Origin: Lysobacteraceae bacterium
GTDB lineage: Bacteria > Pseudomonadota > Gammaproteobacteria > Xanthomonadales > Xanthomonadaceae
DNA: 64,000 nucleotides
Assembly (NCBI GenBank): GCA_026005075.1
Contig: BPKJ01000005.1
Coordinates: 186,001-250,000 of the forward strand
Direction of reading: 5' to 3'
Part shown: positions 24,952 to 33,616 of the stretch, piece after piece
Layout: each line of letters opens with the position of its first letter
Position numbering within the stretch: the stretch's first letter is position 1
The notes under the pieces: generated by a model
The model's database searches: none
What the model was told of the DNA's origin: nothing
Seen by the model: the letters and a program-made list of their open reading frames with translations, nothing else
Position numbers and translations under genes: made by a program

Positions 24952-26721
24952 TCAGCCGTCCACGAACTGCAGCCGGGCCAGCTCGGCGTACAGGCCGCCT
25001 TCGGCAAGCAGTGCCTCGTGACGTCCCTGGGCGACGATCCGTCCCTGGTCCATGACCACGATCCGGTCGGCACGGCGTACCGTGGCCAGACGGTGGGCCA
25101 CCACCAGCGTGGTGCGGTCGCGGAGGAGGTGCTCGAGTGCGTGCTGAATGCTGCGCTCGCTCGCCGCGTCCAGCGCACTGGTGGCCTCGTCGAGCAACAG
25201 GATCGGCGCATCGCGCAGGATCGCCCGGGCCAGCGCGATGCGCTGCTGCTGGCCGCCGGAGAGGCGCATCCCGCGCTCCCCCAGCCAGGTGGCATAGCCC
25301 TTGGGAAGCCGGACCAGGAAATCGTGCGCCTCGGCCAGGCGCGCCGCCCGCTCGACTTCGGCATCGGAGGCGTCGAGCCTGCCGTAACGGATGTTGTCGG
25401 CCGCGGTCGCGGCAAAGATGGCCGGCTGCTGGGGCACGACCGCCATCTGCGCACGCAGCGCATCCGGATCGATCTCGCGCAGCGGCATGCCATCGACCCG
25501 CACGCAGCCCTGCTGCGGGTCGTACAGGCGCAGGAGCAGCTGCAGCACGGTGCTCTTGCCGGCGCCCGAGGGTCCGACCAGGGCGACGGTCTCGCCGGGG
25601 CGGATGTCGAGGCTGAAGCCCTCCAGTGCCGGCGTCTCCGGGCGGGAGGGGTAGGAGAAGCGCACATCCTCGAAGCGGATCTCGCCGCGCAGGCGCGGGG
25701 GCAGTGGTCGTGGCTGCGCCGGCGCCACCACCTGCGGCCGGATGTCCAGCAGCTCGCGGATCCGGGCCAGGCCGCCTGCGGTGCGCTGGACCTCGGCCCA
25801 GACCTCGCTCAGGGCGCCGACCGAACCCGCGCCGAGCACGGCGTAGAGCACGAACTGCCCGAGCACGCCGGCGCTCATGCGGCCGGCGATCACGTCCTTG
25901 GCCCCCAGCCAGAGAACCAGCGTGATCGCACCGAACACCAGCAGGATCACGCTGGCCGTGAGCACGGCCTGGATGCCGATCCGCCTGCGGGCCACCCCGA
26001 GGGCACGCTGCAGGGCCTCGCCGTAGCGCTCGGCCTCGTGGGCCTCGCGGGCCATGCTGCGCACCGTGGCCACCGCGCCCAGCGCCTCGGCGGCCCGTGC
26101 GTTGGCTTCGGCGAGCCGCTCCTGGCTCTCCTTCGAGGCGGCCTGCACCCGGCGCCCGAACAGGACGATCGGCGCCACTACCAGCGGGATGCCAACCGCC
26201 GCCAGCGCCGCCAAGCGCGGACTGGTGGCCACCAGCATCGCCACGCTGCCCGCCAGGGTGAGCAGGCTGCGCAGGGCCACCGAGAGGCTGGAGCTGACCA
26301 TGGAGCGGATCTGCTCGGTATCGGCGGAAAGACGCGAGACCAGTTCGCCGCTGCGGTGGGCATCGAAGAAGGCCATGTCCAGGCGCAGGAGATGCCGGTA
26401 GAGCCGTTCGCGCAGGCGGGCCACCACCCGCTCGCCAAGCACGCTGACCGCATGGAAACGGCCCGCGGTGGCCGCGGCGAGCACGGCGGTCACCAGCCAC
26501 AGGCCGAGGAACCAGCGATCGATCGCGCCGGGATCCTTGGCACCGAAGCCATGGTCGATCATCAGCCGGACCGCGACCGGCAGGGCGAGGGTGGCGGTCG
26601 AGGAGAGGGCCAGAAAGCCCAGCCAGCGCAGGAGCAGCCCGCGTTCGGCGGCGAGCAGGGGCCACAGCGCGCCGAGGCTGCGCAAGGGCGCGCGGGTGCG
26701 GACGGTCGGTTCAGAGGCCAT
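24952..26721 (-). CDS. ABC exporter, fused membrane and ATPase domains (MsbA/MDR type)
   Basis: 589 residues. Six membrane helices (about 30-310) and an ATPase domain (about 350-580) with Walker A 'GPSGAGKST', Q-loop 'VVPQQPAIF', signature 'LSGGQQQR', Walker B 'ILLLDEATSALD' and H-loop 'VVAHRL'. It should act as a homodimer exporting a lipid or drug-like compound. The ATG overlaps the end of the yigZ-like gene by 11 bases. Its nearest relatives are often called ABC transporter 'transmembrane domain-containing' proteins; the substrate is unknown. Confidence 0.92.
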   Translation of the reverse strand: MASEPTVRTRAPLRSLGALWPLLAAERGLLLRWLGFLALSSTATLALPVAVRLMIDHGFGAKDPGAIDRWFLGLWLVTAVLAAATAGRFHAVSVLGERVVARLRERLYRHLLRLDMAFFDAHRSGELVSRLSADTEQIRSMVSSSLSVALRSLLTLAGSVAMLVATSPRLAALAAVGIPLVVAPIVLFGRRVQAASKESQERLAEANARAAEALGAVATVRSMAREAHEAERYGEALQRALGVARRRIGIQAVLTASVILLVFGAITLVLWLGAKDVIAGRMSAGVLGQFVLYAVLGAGSVGALSEVWAEVQRTAGGLARIRELLDIRPQVVAPAQPRPLPPRLRGEIRFEDVRFSYPSRPETPALEGFSLDIRPGETVALVGPSGAGKSTVLQLLLRLYDPQQGCVRVDGMPLREIDPDALRAQMAVVPQQPAIFAATAADNIRYGRLDASDAEVERAARLAEAHDFLVRLPKGYATWLGERGMRLSGGQQQRIALARAILRDAPILLLDEATSALDAASERSIQHALEHLLRDRTTLVVAHRLATVRRADRIVVMDQGRIVAQGRHEALLAEGGLYAELARLQFVDG

Positions 26722-27295
26722 CGAGCACCTCGATGCGCCCGCGGGCGCCGTCCTCGAGGGCCGCGACGAACTCCGGTACGCGCGCCGCTTCCAGCTCGAT
26801 CTCCCAGCTCACCCCCTCGGCCTCGTGCCGTTCGTCCAGCAGGCTGACCTCGAAGCCGCGGAGAAGACGATGGACCAGCCCGATGTGCGCGAAGGCGCCG
26901 CGCAGACGGAGGCGCGCTCGCGGCCGGACCTCGCAGCGCGGGGCAAGGCGCAGGCACTCGGCGGCCGCGCCGCCGTAGGCGCGCACGAGACCCCCGGCGC
27001 CCAGCTTGATGCCGCCGAACCAGCGCGCGACCAGCACCAGGACCCGATCAAGGCCAGCGCCGTCGATGGCGGCGAGGATCGGTCGGCCCGCCGTGCCGCC
27101 CGGCTCGCCGTCGTCATGGCTGCGGTACTGCGCGCCCACCCGCCACGCCCAGCAGTTGTGGCTCGCCTCGGCGCAGCGTAGCCGCTCGATCAGGGGCTCC
27201 GCCGCGTCCGGGCTCTCCAGCGGGTGTGCCCTGGCCAGGAAGCGGCTGCGCTTGACCTCGAGCTCGAAGGATGCGGGCCCGGCAAGGACGATCAT
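26711..27295 (-). CDS. YigZ/IMPACT family protein
   Basis: 194 residues. The N-terminal UPF0029 domain shows 'KRSRFLARAHPL', 'ASHNCWAWRVG', 'DDGEPGGTAGRPIL' and 'RWFGGIKLGAGGLVRAY', the family hallmarks, followed by a ferredoxin-like C-terminal domain. The eukaryotic relative IMPACT controls the translation-regulating kinase GCN2; the bacterial function is unclear. ATG 27295 overlaps the anti-sigma-like gene by four bases. Confidence 0.92.
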   Translation of the reverse strand: MIVLAGPASFELEVKRSRFLARAHPLESPDAAEPLIERLRCAEASHNCWAWRVGAQYRSHDDGEPGGTAGRPILAAIDGAGLDRVLVLVARWFGGIKLGAGGLVRAYGGAAAECLRLAPRCEVRPRARLRLRGAFAHIGLVHRLLRGFEVSLLDERHEAEGVSWEIELEAARVPEFVAALEDGARGRIEVLDGL

Positions 27296-27939
27296 CGCGG
27301 CTCGGTCTCCCGCAGCGGCTCGAGGTCGGCGGGAAGCACCAGATCCGGGACGCGCGCGCGCAGCCGGGCGAGGGCTTCGCGCGCCTCGTCGATGCGGCCT
27401 GCGTCGCGGAGGCTGCGGATGCGCGCAAACGCCGCCTCGAGGTCGCTGGCCTGCGAGCGGCCTGCCGCCTCCGGGGAGGATGCGCGGTCGCCGGCCTGCT
27501 GCCGGTCGAGCAAGGCGCGCCGCGCCGGCATGGCCTGCTCGCGGAGGCTGTCCTGCGCCGGAGCGGCCGGGGACGGTGCGGACGCGCCTGCCGAGGGGGC
27601 GGCGGCTCGCGGCCCGTCGGCGGCGGGGGAGGCGGGCGAGGGCTCTGCCTTGCGCTGCGCTTCGGCCGATTCGATCGCCACCGGCTCGGCCGGTGCGGTC
27701 TCCGTCGGCTGCAACATCCTTTCCCTGCGCAGCCCCGGCACGGCCACCATCAGCGCCAGCAGGGCGGCCGCGCTGGCGCCGAAGAGCCACCGCGGGCGGC
27801 GGCGGGCAGGCCGTGCCGCGCGGCGCGCAGCCTCGCGGATCCTGCGGTCGAGCAGGGGAGAAGGCTCGGCCTCGGGCAGCTCCGCAAGGCGGCGTGCCCA
27901 GTCGTTCTCCTCGGGTTGCAGAGGCTGGCGCGGCGGCAT
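27292..27939 (-). CDS. Probable membrane anti-sigma factor
   Basis: 215 residues. A short cytosolic N-terminus (1-50, with 'DWARRLAELPEAEPSP') precedes one membrane helix (about 52-68). A long Ala/Pro/Ser-rich periplasmic linker (about 75-155) leads to a helical C-terminal segment. It starts inside the stop of the ECF sigma gene (one-base overlap), the normal place for a cognate anti-sigma factor. No zinc-binding HxxxCxxC motif is seen, so the sequence alone does not prove sigma binding; the call rests on position, size and topology. Confidence 0.65.
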   Translation of the reverse strand: MPPRQPLQPEENDWARRLAELPEAEPSPLLDRRIREAARRAARPARRRPRWLFGASAAALLALMVAVPGLRRERMLQPTETAPAEPVAIESAEAQRKAEPSPASPAADGPRAAAPSAGASAPSPAAPAQDSLREQAMPARRALLDRQQAGDRASSPEAAGRSQASDLEAAFARIRSLRDAGRIDEAREALARLRARVPDLVLPADLEPLRETEPR

Positions 27940-28496
27940 CACTCCTCCTCCTCGCCGAGCAGTCGGCGCAACTTGTCCATGGCGTAGCGCAGCCGCGACT
28001 TGACGGTCTCGCGACCCGCGCCGGTGACCTCGCCGATCTCGTCCCAGGACATGCCCTGGCCAAGGCGCAGCAGCAGCGCCGTGCGCTGTTCGTCGGGCAG
28101 CGCAGCCAGTGCCTGCTGCAGACGGCGACGCTGCTGGCAGGCGGCGGTCGCCTCGGCGGGCGCAGGCTGCGTGGAAACCAGGGCAAGGCCGGCTTCCTCG
28201 CGTTCCTCGAGGGATGTCTGCGGGCGCTGCCGTCGCCAGAGGTCGACCATGCGGTGGTGCGCGATCTGGAACAGCCAGGTCGAGAACCGCGCCTCCGGCC
28301 GGTAGCGGTGCCTTGCGTCGATCACGCGCATCCACACGTCCTGGAAGCACTCCTCGGCGAGCGCGCGGTCGCCGATCCCACGCAGCAGGAAGCCGAACAG
28401 GGGCTTGCGAAAACGCTGGTAGAGGCGGTCGAAGGCCGCGGCATTGCCTTGCGCCCAGGCCAGCATCAGGGACTCGTCGCTGTCGTCGTGGTTCAC
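27939..28496 (-). CDS. ECF-family RNA polymerase sigma factor
   Basis: 185 residues with region 2 ('DRLYQRFRKPLFGFLL', 'FQDVWMRV', 'FSTWLFQIAHHRMVDLWRR') and region 4 ('LPDEQRTALLLR', 'SWDEIGEVTGAGRETVKSRL'). It should direct polymerase to its own promoter and a small regulon when freed from the protein encoded next. GTG 28496 is chosen as start; a later ATG (MLAWAQGN) is possible. First of a four-gene chain: sigma, anti-sigma-like, YigZ and ABC exporter, each overlapping the next. Confidence 0.93.
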   Translation of the reverse strand: MNHDDSDESLMLAWAQGNAAAFDRLYQRFRKPLFGFLLRGIGDRALAEECFQDVWMRVIDARHRYRPEARFSTWLFQIAHHRMVDLWRRQRPQTSLEEREEAGLALVSTQPAPAEATAACQQRRRLQQALAALPDEQRTALLLRLGQGMSWDEIGEVTGAGRETVKSRLRYAMDKLRRLLGEEEE

Positions 28497-28773
28497 GGGC
28501 GCGGTGGGGCGAGGGTTCGCGGGCGGAGGGTGCGGATGCAGGGCCTGCCACGGGCAGGCCTCGTCGGCGGGGCGCCATCCTAGCAAACGTGGGGCGGCAG
28601 GCCGCCCGGCCGGGAAGGAGGTGGACACGGGGTCTGGTCCTGCACGGTAGCTGGCAGGGAGCAACGCGTCGGGGGACGGTGCGGGGTTGCCCGGCAGGGT
28701 GTGCGGGTGCAACCTAGCGGGCGCGTGCCCGGGCGAGCCGGGCGAGGTTCGATCCAGGGGAGGGACGGTCCGG
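28497..28773. other. Divergent intergenic region, ECF sigma / sensor kinase, with inverted repeat
   Basis: 277 bases, the longest gene-free gap here. It holds a perfect 8-bp inverted repeat with a 3-base loop (GGCCTGCC at 28542-28549, GGCAGGCC at 28553-28560), 46 bases before the sigma gene, and a second short GGCGGC/GCCGCC pair near 28595. AGGGGAGGGA at about 28755-28764 is the likely ribosome-binding site for the sensor kinase. Promoters for both directions are expected, but none is clear. Confidence 0.4.
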
Positions 28774-31700
28774 GTGCCTGAGGACGACCGCAAGCTGTCG
28801 CGACGGGTGCGGGCGATGGCGCTGGCGCGGGTCGGCATGCTCGTCGTGCTCGCGGCCGGTGTGAGGCCTCTTGGAGCGCAGACCTTCATCGACCCGGCCT
28901 CGGCGCACTTCAGCCGTTTCGATGCGGAGGCCGGGCTTTCGCAGAGCAGCGTGCAGGCGCTGGCCGAGGACAGCGAGGGGCGGATCTGGATCGGCACCCT
29001 CAACGGGCTGAACCGCTTCGACGGCCGGCGCAACACGGTGTTCCTGCCGCGCGGAGAGACGGATGGCGAGCTGGCCGACAACTACGTCGCGGCGCTGCTG
29101 GCCGATCGCGACGGCGGCATGTGGGTGGGAACGCTGGACGGGGTCAGCCTTTGGGACCCATCGCAGCAGCGCTTCCGCAACTTCCGTCATGATCCGGCCC
29201 AGCCCGATGGGCTGCCCGCCAGCCTGACCCTTGCCCTGCACCGCGATGCCCGCGGCACGGTCTGGGTCGGCACCGAGCGCGGCCTGGCACGCTGGGATCC
29301 GGCACAGCAGCGTTTCCAACGCTGGCCGCCTGCGCTCGAGCCGGGCGCAGGGCTTCCCGACGCGCGGGTCACGGCGCTTGCGAGCACGGCGGACGGCCAG
29401 CTCTGGGTGGGAACGGCGGCGGGGCTGGCCCGTTTCGACGTGGCGACGGCGAGCCCGCTTCCGGTTTCCGGCTTCCCGCATCCGGGCGTACCGGTCAGTG
29501 CGCTGGTGGTCGACGGCCAGGGCCGCGTCTTCGTGGGCCTCGACAAGGACGGCGTGGTGCTCGGCCTCGACGGAGGCGCGCGCTGGCGGCCTCTGGCCTT
29601 CGCGCTCGGCGCGGACGAGGGCGGTGCGCGGCAGGTGCGGGCCCTGCATGTCGACCGCGCGGGGCTGCTGTGGATCGGCAGCGAGGCCGGACTGGATGGC
29701 CTGAGGCTGGATGCCGAAGGTGGCATCCTCGAATCGGTACGCTACCGCGGCGACCGCTTCAGCGATCACGGCATCGGGAGCGGGGTGGTGGCGGCGGTGA
29801 TGGAAGACAGCCGCGGCATCCTCTGGGCCGGCACCTGGAATCAGGGCGTCAGCTGGCTGAGCCGGGAGCGCAACCGCTTCGCCAGCTACACGACGGACAC
29901 GCCGGTGACCCGCGATTTCCGCAACCCGGCCTCCATCGCCCTCGCCGCGGTCGGGCCACGGCTGTGGATCGGCACGGCCAGCGGCCTGTACGGGTTCGAC
30001 ACCACGCAGCCGCGGCTGTGGGAGGTCAGTCCCGGCCTCGACCCCTATCTCTACTACTGCGCGCAGACGGTCGGCGAAGAGGTCTGGTTCGGGCATGTGC
30101 GGGGTCTGCGGCAGCTCGAGGCCACGGGCCAGCAATACCTCGAACGCGTGCTGCCGGGAGACCTGGCCAACGGCAGGGTGCGCCGGCTTCTGGTCGAGGG
30201 CGACCGGGTGTGGATCGCGGTGGACCCGATCGGCGTGGTCCTGATGGACCGCAGCCTCGAGCGCGAACTCGCGCGCCTGCCGCTGCGCCGGCAGGTGACC
30301 TTCATCGCCCCGCTCGACGAGCGCTTCGTCCTGGTCGGCTCCTACGGCGGGCTCTACTGGCTGGACGCGCGGACCGGCGAACTGCGTCACCACCACGCCA
30401 TCGTGCCGGCCGGAAACGGGCCGCCGGGCAAGGGCCAGCGCCTTCCCCTGGCGCCGATGGATCTTGCCCTGGACCACCACGGTCGGGCCTGGCTGGCCAC
30501 CAACGGCAGCGGTCTTGCGGAACTGACCGTGCCGGCCGCGGATCCGGCCGAGGCGCGGTTTCGCTTCCTGCCCCCGGGGCAGGGGCCCGCCGACGGCTCG
30601 CTCAAGGCGATCGAGGTGGATGGGCAAGGGCGGCTGTGGATCAGCACGGCCTCGGGCCTGAGCCTGTTCAATCCCGAGACCGAGCGGTCCATCGACTTCG
30701 GGGTGGCCGACGGAACCTTGCCGCGTGACTACATCAACCTCAGTTCGACCCGTCTTCAGGACGGCCGCATCGTGTTTGGCGGCATGGACGGCTTTACCCT
30801 GTTCGACCCGGACAAGGTGCTGCAGCGTCCGCGTCCGCCGGTGGCCCCGCCGCTGTTTCACCAGCTGGTGGTCGACGGCCGTACGCTGCCCATGGGGCGG
30901 GGGCTTGGCAGCCCGCAAGGGGGGGCTGTCGAGGTGGTGGGACAGGGCGGGATACGCAGCCTGAGCGTCGGTTTCGGCAGCGTCGAATACCTTGCCCCGA
31001 AGACGCTCCGCTACCGCTACCGGATGCGGCCGCTGGAGACGGGCTGGAGCGAGGTCGGTGCCGAGCAGGCCACGGTCACCTACACCGGCCTGCAGCCCGG
31101 TGTCTACACCCTCGAGGTCGAGGCCAGCCGCGATCGGCAGCGCTGGAGCCCAACCCGAGTCCTGCGCCTCGGCATCGAACCCCTGTGGTGGCAGCGTGCG
31201 GGTGTCCGCTGGGCGGGACTGCTGCTGTTGGGCCTGCTGCTGCTCGCCCTGCATCGGCTGCGTACCGTGGCCATCGCCCGCCACAACGCCCGTCTCGCGG
31301 CCGAGGTTCAGGCGCGCACCCATGATCTGGAGCAGGCCAAGCGCCGCGCCGAGCAGGCCCTGGCGCAGCTCGAGGCGGCGCAGGCCGAACTGATCCGTTC
31401 GGAAAAGATGGCGGCGCTCGGGCAGTTGGTGACCGGTGTGGCCCATGAGGTGAACACGCCGCTGGGGGTCGCCCTGACCGCGGGCAGCGCCCTGTCGGCC
31501 TCGGCAAGGCAGATGCAGGAGAAGGTCGCCGCCGGGCCCCTGCGCCGCTCGGAGTTCGAGCAGTTCCTGGCCTCGGTCGCCGAGGGCACCGACATGATCG
31601 AGCGCAACCTCGAACGCGCCGCGCAGCTCATCCAGCACTTCAAGCAGGTCTCGGTCGACCGCAGCTCGGACGGCCGCCGGCGGTTCGACCTCGGGCGTTA

Positions 31701-32142
31701 CGTGAACGAGGTCGTCGAAAGCCTGCGCCTGCTCTGGAAGCGCAGGCCGATCCAGCTGAGCATCGACTGCCCGCCGGGGCTGGAGCTCGACAGCTTCCCC
31801 GGCGCCATCGGTCAGGTGGTGACCAACCTCGCCCAGAACGCGCTGATCCATGCGTTCCCGGACGGTCGCGGCGGCACCCTCCGCATCGAGTGCAGGGCGC
31901 TCGACGGGGAGCGCGTGGAGATCCGCTTCTGCGACGACGGCGTGGGCATGAGCGAGGAGGTCTTGCAGCACGCCTTCGACCCGTTTTTCACCACCCGTCG
32001 CGCAGAGGGCGGTAGTGGCCTTGGCCTGCACATCGTCTACAACCTGGTGACCCAGAAGCTTGGCGGTCGGGTGAGCCTCCACAGCCGACCGGGTGAGGGC
32101 TGCTGCTGCGTGATCGAGTTGCCGCGCAAGGCGCCGGAGTGA
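28774..32142 (+). CDS. Two-component sensor histidine kinase with periplasmic beta-propeller and Y_Y_Y domain
   Basis: 1122 residues. A signal peptide or anchor (to about residue 32) leads into about 14 propeller blades with repeated 'IWIGT.NGL.RFD'-like motifs, then a Y_Y_Y Ig-like domain (about 735-800), a membrane helix (about 810-826), a coiled coil and a kinase core. H-box 'GVAHEVNTPLG' is near residue 887, N-box 'NLAQNALIHAF' near 1018 and 'GSGLGLHI' near 1080. No receiver or DNA-binding domain follows, unlike Bacteroides hybrids. The sensed ligand and response regulator are unknown. GTG 28774 is chosen; ATG 28816 is an alternative. Confidence 0.92.
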   Translation: MPEDDRKLSRRVRAMALARVGMLVVLAAGVRPLGAQTFIDPASAHFSRFDAEAGLSQSSVQALAEDSEGRIWIGTLNGLNRFDGRRNTVFLPRGETDGELADNYVAALLADRDGGMWVGTLDGVSLWDPSQQRFRNFRHDPAQPDGLPASLTLALHRDARGTVWVGTERGLARWDPAQQRFQRWPPALEPGAGLPDARVTALASTADGQLWVGTAAGLARFDVATASPLPVSGFPHPGVPVSALVVDGQGRVFVGLDKDGVVLGLDGGARWRPLAFALGADEGGARQVRALHVDRAGLLWIGSEAGLDGLRLDAEGGILESVRYRGDRFSDHGIGSGVVAAVMEDSRGILWAGTWNQGVSWLSRERNRFASYTTDTPVTRDFRNPASIALAAVGPRLWIGTASGLYGFDTTQPRLWEVSPGLDPYLYYCAQTVGEEVWFGHVRGLRQLEATGQQYLERVLPGDLANGRVRRLLVEGDRVWIAVDPIGVVLMDRSLERELARLPLRRQVTFIAPLDERFVLVGSYGGLYWLDARTGELRHHHAIVPAGNGPPGKGQRLPLAPMDLALDHHGRAWLATNGSGLAELTVPAADPAEARFRFLPPGQGPADGSLKAIEVDGQGRLWISTASGLSLFNPETERSIDFGVADGTLPRDYINLSSTRLQDGRIVFGGMDGFTLFDPDKVLQRPRPPVAPPLFHQLVVDGRTLPMGRGLGSPQGGAVEVVGQGGIRSLSVGFGSVEYLAPKTLRYRYRMRPLETGWSEVGAEQATVTYTGLQPGVYTLEVEASRDRQRWSPTRVLRLGIEPLWWQRAGVRWAGLLLLGLLLLALHRLRTVAIARHNARLAAEVQARTHDLEQAKRRAEQALAQLEAAQAELIRSEKMAALGQLVTGVAHEVNTPLGVALTAGSALSASARQMQEKVAAGPLRRSEFEQFLASVAEGTDMIERNLERAAQLIQHFKQVSVDRSSDGRRRFDLGRYVNEVVESLRLLWKRRPIQLSIDCPPGLELDSFPGAIGQVVTNLAQNALIHAFPDGRGGTLRIECRALDGERVEIRFCDDGVGMSEEVLQHAFDPFFTTRRAEGGSGLGLHIVYNLVTQKLGGRVSLHSRPGEGCCCVIELPRKAPE

Positions 32143-32155
32143 GGGAGGGCGAGGA

Positions 32156-33586
32156 TCAGTCGCGGATCACCAGCAGGCGGATCTCGGTCATGTCCTCGAT
32201 GGCATACCGCAGGCCCTCACGGCCAAGGCCGGAGTCCTTCACGCCCCCGTAGGGCATGTTGTCCACCCGCCAGCTCGGCACGTCGTTGATGACGACGCCC
32301 CCTACTTCGAGCCTGTCCCAGGCGCGCATCGCCCGCCGCAGGTCATGGGTGAACAGTCCGGCCTGCAGGCCGAAGCGGCTGGCATTGATCTCGTCCAGCG
32401 CGGCATCGAAGTCGGTGAATCGATAGAGCGCCGCCACCGGGCCGAAGGCTTCCTCGCAGTGCAGCTCGCTGTCGCGCGGCACCTCCTCGAGCAAGGTGGC
32501 CTCGTGCATGGCGCCCTCGCGCCGCCCCCCGCAGAGCAGCCTCGCGCCACGCCGCACGGCGTTCCCGATCCACGTCTCGAGACGCGCCGCCTCGGACGCG
32601 GAGATCATCGGCCCGATGAAGGTGTCCTCGTCCCTGGGATCGCCCATCCTGAGCCGGCGCACGGCGGCGGTCAGGGCTTCCCGGAAGCGGTCGTAGATCG
32701 CATCGTGGACGAGGATGCGCTGGACGCTGATGCAGCTCTGCCCGCTCTGGTAGTAGGCGCCGAAGACCACCCGTTCGACGACATGGTCGATGCGGTCGGC
32801 CTGATCGGCATCGACCAGGCAGGCTGCGTTGCCGCCCAGTTCCAGCACCACCTTCTTGCGTCCCGCCCGGGCCTTGAGCTCCCAGCCCACCTGCGGCGAG
32901 CCGGTGAAGCTGAGCAGGCGGAGACGATCGTCGGTCGTGAACAGGTCGGCGCCGTCGCGGGAACAGGGGAGGATCGAGAAGGCGCCTGCGGGAAGCTCGG
33001 TCTCGGCGAGCACCTCGCCGATGATCAGCGCTCCGACCGGGGTGCGGGATGCCGGCTTCATCACGAAGGTGCAGCCTGCGGCGATGGCCGGGGCGATCTT
33101 GTGCGCGGCCAGGTTGAGCGGGAAGTTGAACGGGGAGATGAGCGAGCAGGGGCCCACCGGCACCCGTTTCCACATGCCGCGGTAGCCGCGTGCGCGCTCT
33201 GCGATCTCGAGGTTGACCACCTCGCCGCCGATGCGCACCGCCTCCTCGGCACCGACCCGGAAGGTGTCGATCAGGCGGCTGACCTCCCCCCGTGCATCGC
33301 GGATCGGCTTGCCAGCCTCGATGCAGAGCGCCAGCGCGAGCTCCTCGAAACGCTCCTGAAAACGCCGGACACAGTGGTTCAGGACCTCCTGCCTGCGGTA
33401 GGGAGGGAAGGCCTGCATCGCGGGCTGTGCCTCGACGGCCGCCGCGATCGCCGCATCGATGGCCTCGGGGCCCGCCACGGCGACCCGCGTCGCTACCTCG
33501 CCGCTGTACTTGTCGGTGACGGCGAGACCCTCGTTGGCCTGTACCGGGCGGTTGGCGAGGTAGTAGGGATAGGCTGGCTTGAGCAT
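32156..33586 (-). CDS. Aldehyde dehydrogenase family protein
   Basis: 476 residues with the NAD(P)-dependent fold. The catalytic cysteine is in 'YYQSGQSCISVQR', the general-base glutamate in 'VLELGGNAA', and the cofactor motif is 'SFTGSPQVG'. It resembles phosphonoacetaldehyde/lactaldehyde-type dehydrogenases in overall sequence, but the substrate is not certain. It follows a ThDP-dependent enzyme by 30 bases; the ThDP enzyme probably makes an aldehyde or acyl product that this enzyme oxidises. Converges with the sensor kinase gene (13 bases between stops). Confidence 0.9.
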   Translation of the reverse strand: MLKPAYPYYLANRPVQANEGLAVTDKYSGEVATRVAVAGPEAIDAAIAAAVEAQPAMQAFPPYRRQEVLNHCVRRFQERFEELALALCIEAGKPIRDARGEVSRLIDTFRVGAEEAVRIGGEVVNLEIAERARGYRGMWKRVPVGPCSLISPFNFPLNLAAHKIAPAIAAGCTFVMKPASRTPVGALIIGEVLAETELPAGAFSILPCSRDGADLFTTDDRLRLLSFTGSPQVGWELKARAGRKKVVLELGGNAACLVDADQADRIDHVVERVVFGAYYQSGQSCISVQRILVHDAIYDRFREALTAAVRRLRMGDPRDEDTFIGPMISASEAARLETWIGNAVRRGARLLCGGRREGAMHEATLLEEVPRDSELHCEEAFGPVAALYRFTDFDAALDEINASRFGLQAGLFTHDLRRAMRAWDRLEVGGVVINDVPSWRVDNMPYGGVKDSGLGREGLRYAIEDMTEIRLLVIRD

Positions 33587-33616
33587 GGGCGGTCCTCGGG
33601 TCGGCGCCTTGTGGCC

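Noticed and set aside
28714-32082. Open frame of about 1122 codons opposite the sensor kinase gene
   Set aside because: The plus strand encodes intact kinase boxes; the antisense product is His/Arg/Gln-rich without motifs.
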